A stretch of DNA of 64,000 nucleotides from the NCBI RefSeq assembly GCF_025290835.2, contig NZ_JAOCQD020000004.1:186001-250000 (forward strand), in the 5' to 3' direction. Under the pieces are notes generated by a model, which was given only the letters and a program-made list of their open reading frames with translations, made no database searches and had not been told where the DNA came from. Position 1 is the stretch's first letter, and each line of letters starts with the position of its first letter. Both the position numbers and the translations under genes were made by a program. The stretch is from Aquabacterium sp. OR-4 (GTDB lineage: Bacteria; Pseudomonadota; Gammaproteobacteria; Burkholderiales; Burkholderiaceae_C). Positions 56,165 through 64,000 of the stretch are shown here, one piece after another.

Positions 56165-56410
56165 TCAGCAGCGGCCCGAGCGGCGGCTGCGCGGGTTGAG
56201 CTTGTCCAGCTCGGTGATCTGCTGCTTGAGCAGCGACTGCAGCGCACGCGCCTGCTCCACCGGCAGGCGCAGCCAGGTGCCGGGGCTGGGGTCGTCGTCG
56301 TCGGCGCGCGGCGGGCGCGGCAGCACCAGGGCATCGAGCTTGATCTCGAACACGCCCTTGTCGTGGCGCAGGGCCTTCAGGCGCTGCACTTCGATGTCGT
56401 AGGTTTTCAT
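56165..56410 (-). CDS. Small protein, unknown
   Basis: 81 residues: MKTYDIEVQRLKALRHDKGV, FEIKLDALVLPRP, then a helix (ARALQSLLKQQITELDKLN) and an Arg/Ser/Cys tail. Likely real by its composition. No function known. Confidence 0.55.
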   Translation of the reverse strand: MKTYDIEVQRLKALRHDKGVFEIKLDALVLPRPPRADDDDPSPGTWLRLPVEQARALQSLLKQQITELDKLNPRSRRSGRC

Positions 56411-56513
56411 CAGTCGCGGTCTCCGGCCGGCGTTGGGCCACAGGCTTGTGGCGGCAGCCGGGATTGTCGGGCCTGGGCCGGCCCGGCCGCGGGCCGCTCG
56501 AGGCGGCGGGGAT

Positions 56514-58166
56514 TCAGGGCGCCGCCTGCTCGAAGCGCCGGGTCAGCGCCATCAGCACCTGCACCTGCCGCCGGCCATGCGCCAGCAGCGCACCGCGCAG
56601 GGCCTCGCGCACCGGCGCCGACGTGCCCGGGTGCAGTGCCCGCGCCATGGCCTCGGCAGGTGATGCGGCCAGCGGCGGCAGCGGGCTGTCGGCGCCAAAG
56701 CGGTGGCCGCCCAGTTCGGGCACGAAGGCCCGGGCCACGGCGCGAAACGACCAGGCGCCGCGCATCTCGGGGTGGTAGACATGGGCGCGCATCAGCGGGT
56801 ACAGGTCGACCAGCCGCGCCTGCAGCGCCAGCAGGGCCGGCGCCAGGTCGTCGAACAGCGTGGCCAGCTCGGCCAGGCGGTTGCGCTCGTAGCCGGCGTT
56901 GTAGGCGAACACCGGGCCGGCCTCGAAGGGCACCGGCGCGGCCGCGGCCAGCAGCGATTCGGCCCAGGCGCGGCGCGGGTCGGTGCCGGCGCCGGCGCCG
57001 GCCAGGTAGGCATGCCACAGCAGCGTGCCGGGCCCGGATTCGTCGGCCAGCGTCCACTGGAAGGGCAGCGCCTGGTAGGGCCGCGTGCCGGCCCACACCG
57101 GCACGGCATAGCCCAGCGTGTCGATGCGCAGCCAGCGCCGCGGCCAGGGCATGGCGCGCAGCTGGGCGCCAAGCGCTGGCGCGATCACCGGTGCGCCCTG
57201 GGTCACGGCCTGCCAGATGTGCTGCAGGCGCGGCTCGCCGAGCTGCGCCGCCGCCTGCGCGGCCGACAGCTCGCCCAGCCGCGCAAAGCCTGCCGCGCGC
57301 AGGCGCTGCGCGTGGTCGCGGCCCAGCACCGCCAGCGCGTCGGGCGCGGTGGCTTCGGGCTCGGGCGGGGCGGCGTCGCAGCGCGGGCGCCACGGGCAGG
57401 GCGCGGCGCCGCCGCAATGGGCGCCGGGCGTGGCGGCGGGCAGGCCGCCGCGCGCGCACTGGCGCATGGCCACCAGCCAGGCGGGCACCGGGCGGCTGCC
57501 GAGCATCGGGCTCAGATCGCTGTCGCGGTACAGGCCGGCATACAGGCCATGGCCGGGGTAGACGAAGTCGGTGTCCACCAGGCGCAGCGCCACGCCCTGC
57601 AGGCGCAGGCCGCTGCGCGCGGCAACATGGGCCCACAGCGCGGCGGCGTCCACATCGGCCTCGTTGCCGGCGGTGGCATGGCGCAGGCGCAGCACGCGCA
57701 GGCCGCGCTCGCCCGGCGCCAGCAGGTCGGCACGCACCCGCACGCCATCGTCGCTGGCCAGGCAGGCGCCGACGATGGCGCCGCCCTCGGCGTCCAGCAC
57801 GCCGGCATCCAGCGCGGCGGCGGTGGCGCGCACGGCCAGCGCCCAGCCGGGCGCGTCGTGCGGGCCGGCCGGGGCCACGATCTCCACGCCCATCGGGTGG
57901 CTGGCGCGCAGGGCCTGGCCCACCGCGGCGCCCACCGGGCCGTCGTCGGGCCGCAGCGCATGGCTTGATCCATCGTCGGCCGAGAGCGCATCGGCCGCCA
58001 CCGCGCTGCCGGCGGCCAGGGCCTCGCGCTGCCACCAGTAGCGGCGCGGGCACTGGCGCCAGCGCAGCAGGTCATCGGTGTCCAGCCAGTCCTGCTGGGT
58101 GGCGGAGGTGGTGGCGGTGGCGGGGCTGGCGGGGCTGGTGGCGGCCATGTCGGGAGACGCTTGCAT
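56514..58166 (-). CDS. DUF2779-type protein with RecB-like N-terminal segment
   Basis: 550 residues (or 544 from the next ATG). DDLLRWRQCPRRYWWQREAL resembles the CPR box of RecB-like nucleases; RIDTLGYAVPVWAGTRPYQA and LPFQWTL, then FAYNAGYERNRLAELATLF and RAHVYHPEMRGAWSFRAVAR match the DUF2779 region, a DEDD-like nuclease module by reputation. Catalytic residues cannot be proven by eye. Its place between nifHDK and nifE is odd. Confidence 0.6.
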   Translation of the reverse strand: MQASPDMAATSPASPATATTSATQQDWLDTDDLLRWRQCPRRYWWQREALAAGSAVAADALSADDGSSHALRPDDGPVGAAVGQALRASHPMGVEIVAPAGPHDAPGWALAVRATAAALDAGVLDAEGGAIVGACLASDDGVRVRADLLAPGERGLRVLRLRHATAGNEADVDAAALWAHVAARSGLRLQGVALRLVDTDFVYPGHGLYAGLYRDSDLSPMLGSRPVPAWLVAMRQCARGGLPAATPGAHCGGAAPCPWRPRCDAAPPEPEATAPDALAVLGRDHAQRLRAAGFARLGELSAAQAAAQLGEPRLQHIWQAVTQGAPVIAPALGAQLRAMPWPRRWLRIDTLGYAVPVWAGTRPYQALPFQWTLADESGPGTLLWHAYLAGAGAGTDPRRAWAESLLAAAAPVPFEAGPVFAYNAGYERNRLAELATLFDDLAPALLALQARLVDLYPLMRAHVYHPEMRGAWSFRAVARAFVPELGGHRFGADSPLPPLAASPAEAMARALHPGTSAPVREALRGALLAHGRRQVQVLMALTRRFEQAAP

Positions 58167-58259
58167 GTTCGCTGCCTAGCAAGGTGCGTGCGCGTCCGGC
58201 GTCAAACAAGGGTGCCGATGGAGGCCGGCATCAACCGACGGTGCCGTTGGCGTCCGGCG

Positions 58260-59696
58260 TCAAGCCAGGGCGCCGATGGCCACCGGCGCCTGGCCGCGGC
58301 AGTGGCGCTGCCACATGGTGGTGTACAGCGCCTCCAGGTCGCGGGTGTAGCGCGCCACGTCGAACAAGGGCGCGGCGGCCCGCAGTCCGGCCAGCCGGCG
58401 GCGCAGCTGCGCCAGGCGTGGCGCGTCGCGGCCGAGCGCCAGCGCCAGCTGCTCGTAGGCGTCGAGGTCGTGGGTCACCAGCTCGGGCAGGCCGGCAGCG
58501 CGCAGCAGGCTGCCGGCCACGCGGCCGGCAAAGGTGTTGCCGGCGCAGGTGACCAGCGGCACGCCCATCCACAGCGCGTCGCTGGCCGTGGTGTGGGCGT
58601 TGTAGGGCAGCGTGTCCAGCACCAGATCGGCCAGCGCCAGGCGGGCCAGGTGCTGGTCTTGCGGCAGCGGCGGGGCAAACACCAGGCGCTGCGGCATCAC
58701 GCCGCGGCGCAGCGCCTCGCCGCGCAGCTGGCCCTCGGCCTGCGCGTCGTGCAGCAGCCACAGCACGCTGCCGGGCAGGGCCTCGAGCAGCCGGCACCAG
58801 CGGTCGAACACCGCCGGGGTGAACTTCCAGGCCTGGTTGAAGCAGCACAGCACCAGGCCGGTCTCGGGCAGGCCGGCGGCGGCGCGCGTGGGCGGCTGCC
58901 CCGCCGCGGCGCTGGCGGCCCCGGCAGCGCCGGCGGCCCGGCCATGCGGCTGGTAGCTGTGCGGCAGGCAGGCCAGGGCCTCGCTGTAGGCGCCGTCGCT
59001 GCCGGGCGGGGTGACGAAGCGGTCGCTGATCAGGTAGTCGCAGCAGTCGCTGCCCAGCGTGCCCGGGTAGCCCAGGTAGCTCACCTGCACCGGCGCGGCG
59101 CGCCAGCCCAGCAGCCGGGCACGGGTGCCGGCGGTGTAGCCCTTCAGGTCGACCAGCAGGTCGATGCCCAGGCCGTGGATGTGGCGCGCGGCGGCGCCGT
59201 CGTCGAGCGCCGTGATGTCGTGGAACTGGCCGGTGGCGGCCTGCAGGCGCTGGCGCATGCCGCGGCCGCAGTCGGCGCCGTAGCTCAGCGCATGCAGCTC
59301 GAAGGCGCTGCGGTCATGGGCCTCGAGCATCTCCACCATCAGCAGCGCGGTGGCGTGCTGGTGGAAGTCGTTCGACAGATAGCCCACGCGGATGCGGCCA
59401 CCACGCTGCGCCGGGCGCGGCAGGCCGGCAAACTGGCGCGCGGCCTCGGCGCGGGCGGCGCGGCTGGGCGCCAGGCGCGCCTGCATCCACTGCCCGGCCA
59501 GCCAGCGCTGCTGCTGCGCATCGATGCCCGGCAGCGAGAGCAGCGCAAACGGCGGCACGCGCTCATCGGCTGCCGCCTGCAGCAGCGCCGGCGCCCAGGC
59601 GTCGAAGTGTTCCCACTCGCAGAACGCGCGGCTGTGCAGGTAGCGCCGCACCAGGCGCGCCGCGGCGCTGGCAGGGGCGGGCAAGGTGGCAGACAT
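58260..59696 (-). CDS. SPINDLY/OGT-type glycosyltransferase (GT41)
   Basis: 478 residues. IRVGYLSNDFHQHATALLMV near 115 holds the catalytic-type His; CFNQAWKFTPAVFDRWCRLL and LPYNAHTTASDALWMGVPLV near 400 form the UDP-sugar site. TPR repeats usually found ahead are lacking; a short helical domain replaces them. ATG 59696 is used. Such enzymes glycosylate proteins, often flagella or adhesins, in bacteria. Confidence 0.85.
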   Translation of the reverse strand: MSATLPAPASAAARLVRRYLHSRAFCEWEHFDAWAPALLQAAADERVPPFALLSLPGIDAQQQRWLAGQWMQARLAPSRAARAEAARQFAGLPRPAQRGGRIRVGYLSNDFHQHATALLMVEMLEAHDRSAFELHALSYGADCGRGMRQRLQAATGQFHDITALDDGAAARHIHGLGIDLLVDLKGYTAGTRARLLGWRAAPVQVSYLGYPGTLGSDCCDYLISDRFVTPPGSDGAYSEALACLPHSYQPHGRAAGAAGAASAAAGQPPTRAAAGLPETGLVLCCFNQAWKFTPAVFDRWCRLLEALPGSVLWLLHDAQAEGQLRGEALRRGVMPQRLVFAPPLPQDQHLARLALADLVLDTLPYNAHTTASDALWMGVPLVTCAGNTFAGRVAGSLLRAAGLPELVTHDLDAYEQLALALGRDAPRLAQLRRRLAGLRAAAPLFDVARYTRDLEALYTTMWQRHCRGQAPVAIGALA

Positions 59697-59752
59697 GGGC
59701 CACCGCAGCAAGATGCGCGCCGTGGCGCGCCGGCCACCCCAGGCTGGGGCGG

Positions 59753-61255
59753 CTACCTCAGCTTGTCGCTGTCGAAACCCACCCGCACCGCACCCCAGTG
59801 CCGGCCGTTGAGGAAGATCGGCATCGACAGGTCGTTGATCACCTCGCCGGTGTCGCGCAGGTAGGTCTGGAACAGGAAGCGCTGCTGGTTGCGGGCCAGC
59901 TTGGTGCCCACCGGGTCGTCGAAGATGCGCTTGTGCCGGCACTTGGCCAGGTCGGTGGCGCGGTCACCGCTGGGCGGGTTGGAGAACACCTTGTTGTGCG
60001 CCGGCGCATAACCCTGGTTGTCCACGGCCAGCGCATACACGCAGCCGGGCAGCGAGGCCAGCAGCGCGTCGTACAAGGCCTGCAGCTCGGGCTCGACCGC
60101 CTGGTCGTAGCGGGTGGTGTAGCGCGGCGGGTCGCTGTGGGCGATGCGCTGGTACTGCTGATCGAACACGTCGCCGCCTTGGGCCAGGCGCCGGGCCAGC
60201 ACGGCGGTGGTGCGCTCGCGCAGGCCGTTGGCGGCGTCCACCAGCGCGTCGAAGGTGGTGCGCCCGGTGCGGAACTCGGCCAGCGCGCCCTGCACCACCT
60301 CGCAGTTCTGGCGCAGCTCGTCCATGCGGCCGGTGGCGTCGCTCATCATCGCGCTGACCTGCTGGGCCGAGCCGGCCACGGCCTCGATGCGCTGGTTCAT
60401 GTCGCGGTTGACGGTGCTAAGCTCGCCGATCGAGCCGACGATGCCGCGCACCGTGCCGGCCATGCCGCGAAAGTCGGCCATGAAGGCCTCGAAGCGCTCG
60501 TTGGTGCTGCCCACCTCGCGCACGGTGTCGGCCACGCCGCTGCTGATGCGCTGGGTGCCGGCGGCGGTGGTGGCCACCAGCTCCTGCATCTTGGCGCTGC
60601 GCTCGCCGATCTCGCGGGTTTCGGCGTTGACGCGCTCGGCCAGGCCGCGCACCTCCTTGGCCACCACGGCAAAGCCGCGGCCCGACTCGCCGGCGCGGGC
60701 GGCCTCGATGGCGGCATTGAGGGCCAGCAGATTGGTCTGCATGGCGATGGTGCGGATCACCTGGCCGATGTTGGCAATGGCCTTGGCACCTTCGGCCAGC
60801 TCGGCCACGGTGTGGTTGAAGTCGGCCACCGTGGCATCGATCTGCGCCATGCGCTCGCGCACCGCGGCCAGCTCGGCCATCGACTGCTGGGCGCTGTCGA
60901 GGTTGCGGGCGGCCACCTCGTTGATCACCGAGGCGTCGCGGTCCATGCCGTCCGACAGCTGGGTGACGCGCCGTGCCGCCTCGGTGAGCGCGGTGGCGTC
61001 GGCGCATTGCTGGGTGGCCTGTGCGGCGCTCAGGTCGACCCGCTTCTTCAGCTGCGCCACGTTGATGGCGGTCTCGATGCTGTTGCCGCGCGCCACCAGC
61101 ACCAGGCTGCGGATGCGCTCGAGAAAGCGCGAGGCCGCAAAGCCCAGCGGCGTGACCGGCAGCACCCGGGCGCTGAGCGTGCCGCTGCCGTCGATGATCG
61201 ACGCCAGCGCGGCGCGCGTGGTACCTGGAATGCGAAAGTAGCGGGCAAGGCTCAT
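59753..61255 (-). CDS. Soluble methyl-accepting chemotaxis protein with C-terminal Cache-like domain
   Basis: 500 residues, no membrane helix. The signalling hairpin is at about 110-340, with [20 protein letters not shown] and [18 protein letters not shown] in the conserved tip. The C-terminal 140 residues ([20 protein letters not shown], then [20 protein letters not shown] and HWGAVRVGF) look like a Cache/PAS sensor placed after the tip and not before. GGAGG is upstream of ATG. Redox or oxygen taxis would make sense in a diazotroph. Confidence 0.88.
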   Translation of the reverse strand: MSLARYFRIPGTTRAALASIIDGSGTLSARVLPVTPLGFAASRFLERIRSLVLVARGNSIETAINVAQLKKRVDLSAAQATQQCADATALTEAARRVTQLSDGMDRDASVINEVAARNLDSAQQSMAELAAVRERMAQIDATVADFNHTVAELAEGAKAIANIGQVIRTIAMQTNLLALNAAIEAARAGESGRGFAVVAKEVRGLAERVNAETREIGERSAKMQELVATTAAGTQRISSGVADTVREVGSTNERFEAFMADFRGMAGTVRGIVGSIGELSTVNRDMNQRIEAVAGSAQQVSAMMSDATGRMDELRQNCEVVQGALAEFRTGRTTFDALVDAANGLRERTTAVLARRLAQGGDVFDQQYQRIAHSDPPRYTTRYDQAVEPELQALYDALLASLPGCVYALAVDNQGYAPAHNKVFSNPPSGDRATDLAKCRHKRIFDDPVGTKLARNQQRFLFQTYLRDTGEVINDLSMPIFLNGRHWGAVRVGFDSDKLR

Positions 61256-61292
61256 GGAGGCTCCTCCACCGCGTTATCGGCGACCGGCCGGC

Positions 61293-61856
61293 TCACTTGA
61301 GCGCGGCGGCGACGCGCGCCGGCTGCAGGCTGCGCGCCTGCTCGATGGCCGGCATCGAGGCCTCGATCCAGTCGACCAGCTCGCGCACCAGGGCGGCCAC
61401 GCGCCGGCCCTGCGGCGACAGCCGGTAGGCCACCTGCGGCGGCACGCTGGGCTGCACCAGGCGCAGCACGAAGCCGTCGCCCTCGAGCTCCTTGAGGGTC
61501 TGCGACAGCATCTTCTCGCTGACCCCGCCGATGCGCCGGCGCAGCACGCTGAAGCGCTGCTCGCCCTCGACCAGCAGCGTGGCCAGCACCAGCACGCCCC
61601 AGCGGCTGGTGACATGCTGCAGCACCGCGCGCGAGGGGCAGGCCGCGGCAAACAGGTCGCCACGCGCCATGCGGTAGCCGCCGATGACGGTGGTGCTGTC
61701 GTCCCCGTCCGGCGCGTCGTCGCCGTGCGCGGCGGGTGGGGCGGGTGGCAAGGTGGCGGCCTGTCGGCTGACGCTGCGGCGGGCTGCCCGGGTGCCAGCA
61801 GCGGTGGCAGCAGGCTTGGTGGCGGCAGGCTTGGTGGCAGCAGGGGCGCGTGGCAT
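61293..61856 (-). CDS. HxlR-family transcriptional regulator
   Basis: 187 residues. A 90-residue low-complexity head (Ala/Thr/Pro) comes before the HxlR domain: CPSRAVLQHVTSRWGVLVLA, RFSVLRRRIGGVSEKMLSQT and LKELEGDGFVLR. Divergent from the NmrA-like gene, a pairing known for qorB-type genes, so it probably represses its neighbour in response to quinone or thiol stress. Confidence 0.85.
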   Translation of the reverse strand: MPRAPAATKPAATKPAATAAGTRAARRSVSRQAATLPPAPPAAHGDDAPDGDDSTTVIGGYRMARGDLFAAACPSRAVLQHVTSRWGVLVLATLLVEGEQRFSVLRRRIGGVSEKMLSQTLKELEGDGFVLRLVQPSVPPQVAYRLSPQGRRVAALVRELVDWIEASMPAIEQARSLQPARVAAALK

Positions 61857-61859
61857 GGG

Positions 61860-61892
61860 CTTACTTTCAGGTACGTACTTACCAAAAGTAAG
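61860..61892. promoter_or_regulatory. Probable HxlR operator
   Basis: CTTACTTT (61860-61867) and AAAGTAAG (61885-61892) are perfect inverted arms; GTACGTAC (61871-61878) lies between. ACTTAC-type half-sites recur and suit HxlR dimers. It is in the 99-base gap between the divergent genes. Confidence 0.6.
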
Positions 61893-61955
61893 TGTAGCGA
61901 TCAGCATCACGGCTCCGCAACACCCTTGCGCCCCCCAGCGGGGCGCCCGATCGCC

Positions 61956-62831
<876 letters not shown>

Positions 62832-62866
62832 CCTCGGCTGACGCCGGCTGAGCGCGCGCCCGGCCG

Positions 62867-62900
62867 GCGCCGGAATGTCGCAAACCCGCCATTCCGGCGC
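62867..62900 (+). terminator. 11-bp perfect hairpin before nifE promoter
   Basis: Arms GCGCCGGAATG (62867-62877) and CATTCCGGCGC (62890-62900), loop 12 bases. It probably stops readthrough from the NmrA-like gene; it ends exactly where the -24 box begins. Confidence 0.7.
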
Positions 62901-62916
62901 TGGCACCGAACCTGCA
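62901..62916 (+). promoter_or_regulatory. Sigma-54-like promoter of nifE
   Basis: TGGCACC-GAAC-CTGCA with 12-base GG to GC spacing. The -12 box has CTGC for TTGC. Transcription would start around 62926, 26 bases before the ATG. No good NifA site was found within 150 bases upstream. Confidence 0.65.
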
Positions 62917-62951
62917 TTCACGGCCGATCCACCGCCCCCTGGAGAGCCGCC

Positions 62952-64000
62952 ATGTCTGCCTCACTGAACGCCAAGATCGCCGAAGTCTTCGACGAACCCG
63001 GCTGCGACAAGAACCAGGCCAAAAGCGAGAAAGAGCGCAAGAAGGGCTGCACCAAGCAGCTCACGCCCGGTGCCGCGGCCGGTGGCTGCGCCTTTGACGG
63101 CGCCAAGATCGCGCTGCAGCCCATCGTCGACGTGGCCCACCTGGTGCACGGCCCGATCGCCTGCGAGGGCAACAGCTGGGACAACCGCCACAGCGCCAGC
63201 TCGGGCGAGAGCACCTACCGCACCGGCTTCACCACCGACATCGGCGAGATGGACGTGATCTACGGCGGCGAGAAGCGCCTGTTCAAGGCGGTGCGCGAGA
63301 TCAAGGAGAAGGTCAATCCGCCGGCCATCTTCGTGTACCAGACCTGCGTCACCGCGCTGATCGGCGACGACATCGAGGCGGTGTGCAGACGAGCCACCGA
63401 GAAGTTCGGCCTGCCGGTGATTCCGGTCAACGCGCCGGGTTTTGCCGGCCCCAAGAACCTGGGCAACAAGCTGGGCGCCGAGGCCCTGCTCGACCATGTG
63501 GTGGGCACCCTCGAGCCCGAGTTCACCACGCCCTACGACATCAACATCATCGGCGAGTACAACCTCTCGGGCGAGCTGTGGCAGATCAAGCCGCTGCTCG
63601 ACGCCCTGGGCGTGCGCGTGCTCAGCTGCATCAGCGGTGACGGCCGCTACAAGCAGGTGGCCAGCGCCCACCGCGCCAAGGCCAACATGATGGTCTGCAG
63701 CAAGAGCATGATCAACATCGCCACCAAGATGGAGAAGCGCTGGGGCATCCCGTACTTCGAGGGCAGCTTCTACGGCATCGGCGACATGAGCGAGACGCTG
63801 CGCGAGATCGCCCGCCTGCTGGTGGCCACCGGCGCCGACCCCGAGTTGAAGGGCCGCACCGAGGCGCTGATCGCGCTGGAAGAGGCGCGCGCCTGGGGGC
63901 GCATCCGCGCCTACCGCGAGCGCCTGGCCGGCAAGAAGGTGCTGCTGATCACCGGCGGCGTGAAGAGCTGGAGCGTGGTGAGCGCACTGCAGGAAGCCGG
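62952..64000 (+). CDS. nifE: Nitrogenase FeMo-cofactor scaffold protein NifE (3' end beyond window)
   Basis: About 349 residues visible. NifE with NifN holds NifB-co while it is turned to FeMo-co. Cys ligands: [28 protein letters not shown] and [32 protein letters not shown] follows. The N-terminal part [16 protein letters not shown] is typical and separates it from NifD. GGAGAGCC is upstream of the ATG. nifN probably follows outside the window. Confidence 0.97.
   Translation, partial: MSASLNAKIAEVFDEPGCDKNQAKSEKERKKGCTKQLTPGAAAGGCAFDGAKIALQPIVDVAHLVHGPIACEGNSWDNRHSASSGESTYRTGFTTDIGEMDVIYGGEKRLFKAVREIKEKVNPPAIFVYQTCVTALIGDDIEAVCRRATEKFGLPVIPVNAPGFAGPKNLGNKLGAEALLDHVVGTLEPEFTTPYDINIIGEYNLSGELWQIKPLLDALGVRVLSCISGDGRYKQVASAHRAKANMMVCSKSMINIATKMEKRWGIPYFEGSFYGIGDMSETLREIARLLVATGADPELKGRTEALIALEEARAWGRIRAYRERLAGKKVLLITGGVKSWSVVSALQEA

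Noticed and set aside
56363..58552. 729-codon plus-strand frame over the DUF2779-type gene
   Set aside because: Arg/Ala/Pro/Gly noise; the minus strand has recognisable conserved segments.
62876..62891. TGT-N10-CCA as NifA site for nifE
   Set aside because: The second half is CCA and not ACA, it lies in the loop and arm of the hairpin, and it is only about 12 bases from the -24 box.

Overview
The window is a very GC-rich stretch (about 70% by eye) of proteobacterial chromosome. NifHDK, NifB and the other housekeeping proteins resemble those of Burkholderiales (the Rubrivivax/Leptothrix/Ideonella type of betaproteobacterium). That placement is inferred from protein resemblance; no rRNA gene is present to fix it. 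No tRNA, rRNA, CRISPR array, insertion sequence or prophage was recognised.

Layout. (1) 1-1411: the end of a cytochrome c/heme d1 protein (NirN type), so a denitrification locus lies just to the left. (2) 1698-2618: a VOC protein. 2857-8453: a D-apionate-type sugar acid locus with an ApnO-like oxidoisomerase, an orphan TRAP binding protein, a RuBisCO-like protein (OiaX type), a DUF1537-type kinase (OiaK type) and a GntR regulator. (3) 8429-10703 (minus): two poorly known proteins, one with an internal duplication, divergent from nifB. (4) 11083-18118: nifB, ferredoxin, IscA-like protein, two small nif-associated proteins, two tandem nifZ genes, nifS and nifT behind a sigma-54 promoter. (5) 18272-27730: a compact same-strand run of DegT-like protein, SIR2-like protein, 2Fe-2S ferredoxin, FAD oxidoreductase, Fe-S protein, SelO, AAA ATPase and HepT-like protein. 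Several of these genes overlap by 4 bases, and the run looks like a nif-linked accessory operon.

(6) 27846-46091: about 18 kb without obvious nitrogen-fixation genes. It holds a luciferase-like oxidoreductase, a CHASE2-like/secreted/M48 operon, a fatty acid cis-trans isomerase, a PEP-CTERM protein, a tetR-aarF-DUF2867 operon, a Nudix hydrolase, a large SLOG/SLATT-type membrane protein, a GST, a Cca-like HD protein and two adjacent frameshifted genes. (7) 46231-50179 (minus): FmdB-like, ArsC-like nitrogenase-associated protein, double nitroreductase, an unknown protein and a truncated hemoglobin, with a sigma-54-like promoter divergent from nifH. (8) 50552-54765: nifHDK with a good NifA site, IHF site and -24/-12 promoter, then four small genes. 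(9) 56514-62831: a DUF2779-type protein, a SPINDLY/GT41 glycosyltransferase, a soluble chemotaxis receptor and a divergent HxlR regulator/NmrA-QorB pair. (10) 62952-end: nifE, cut by the window edge, with its own sigma-54-like promoter.

How it fits together. NifH and NifDK form nitrogenase. NifB, NifS, the IscA-like protein, NifZ and NifE make or insert its metal clusters. The ferredoxins and flavoproteins probably carry electrons. The truncated hemoglobin and the redox proteins opposite nifH probably protect from oxygen or NO. nifA, nifL, nifN, nifX, nifU, nifV, nifW and nifQ are not in the window. Two families of repeated hairpin elements (four copies of one, three of the other) sit mostly between nif genes and probably shape mRNA ends or stability.
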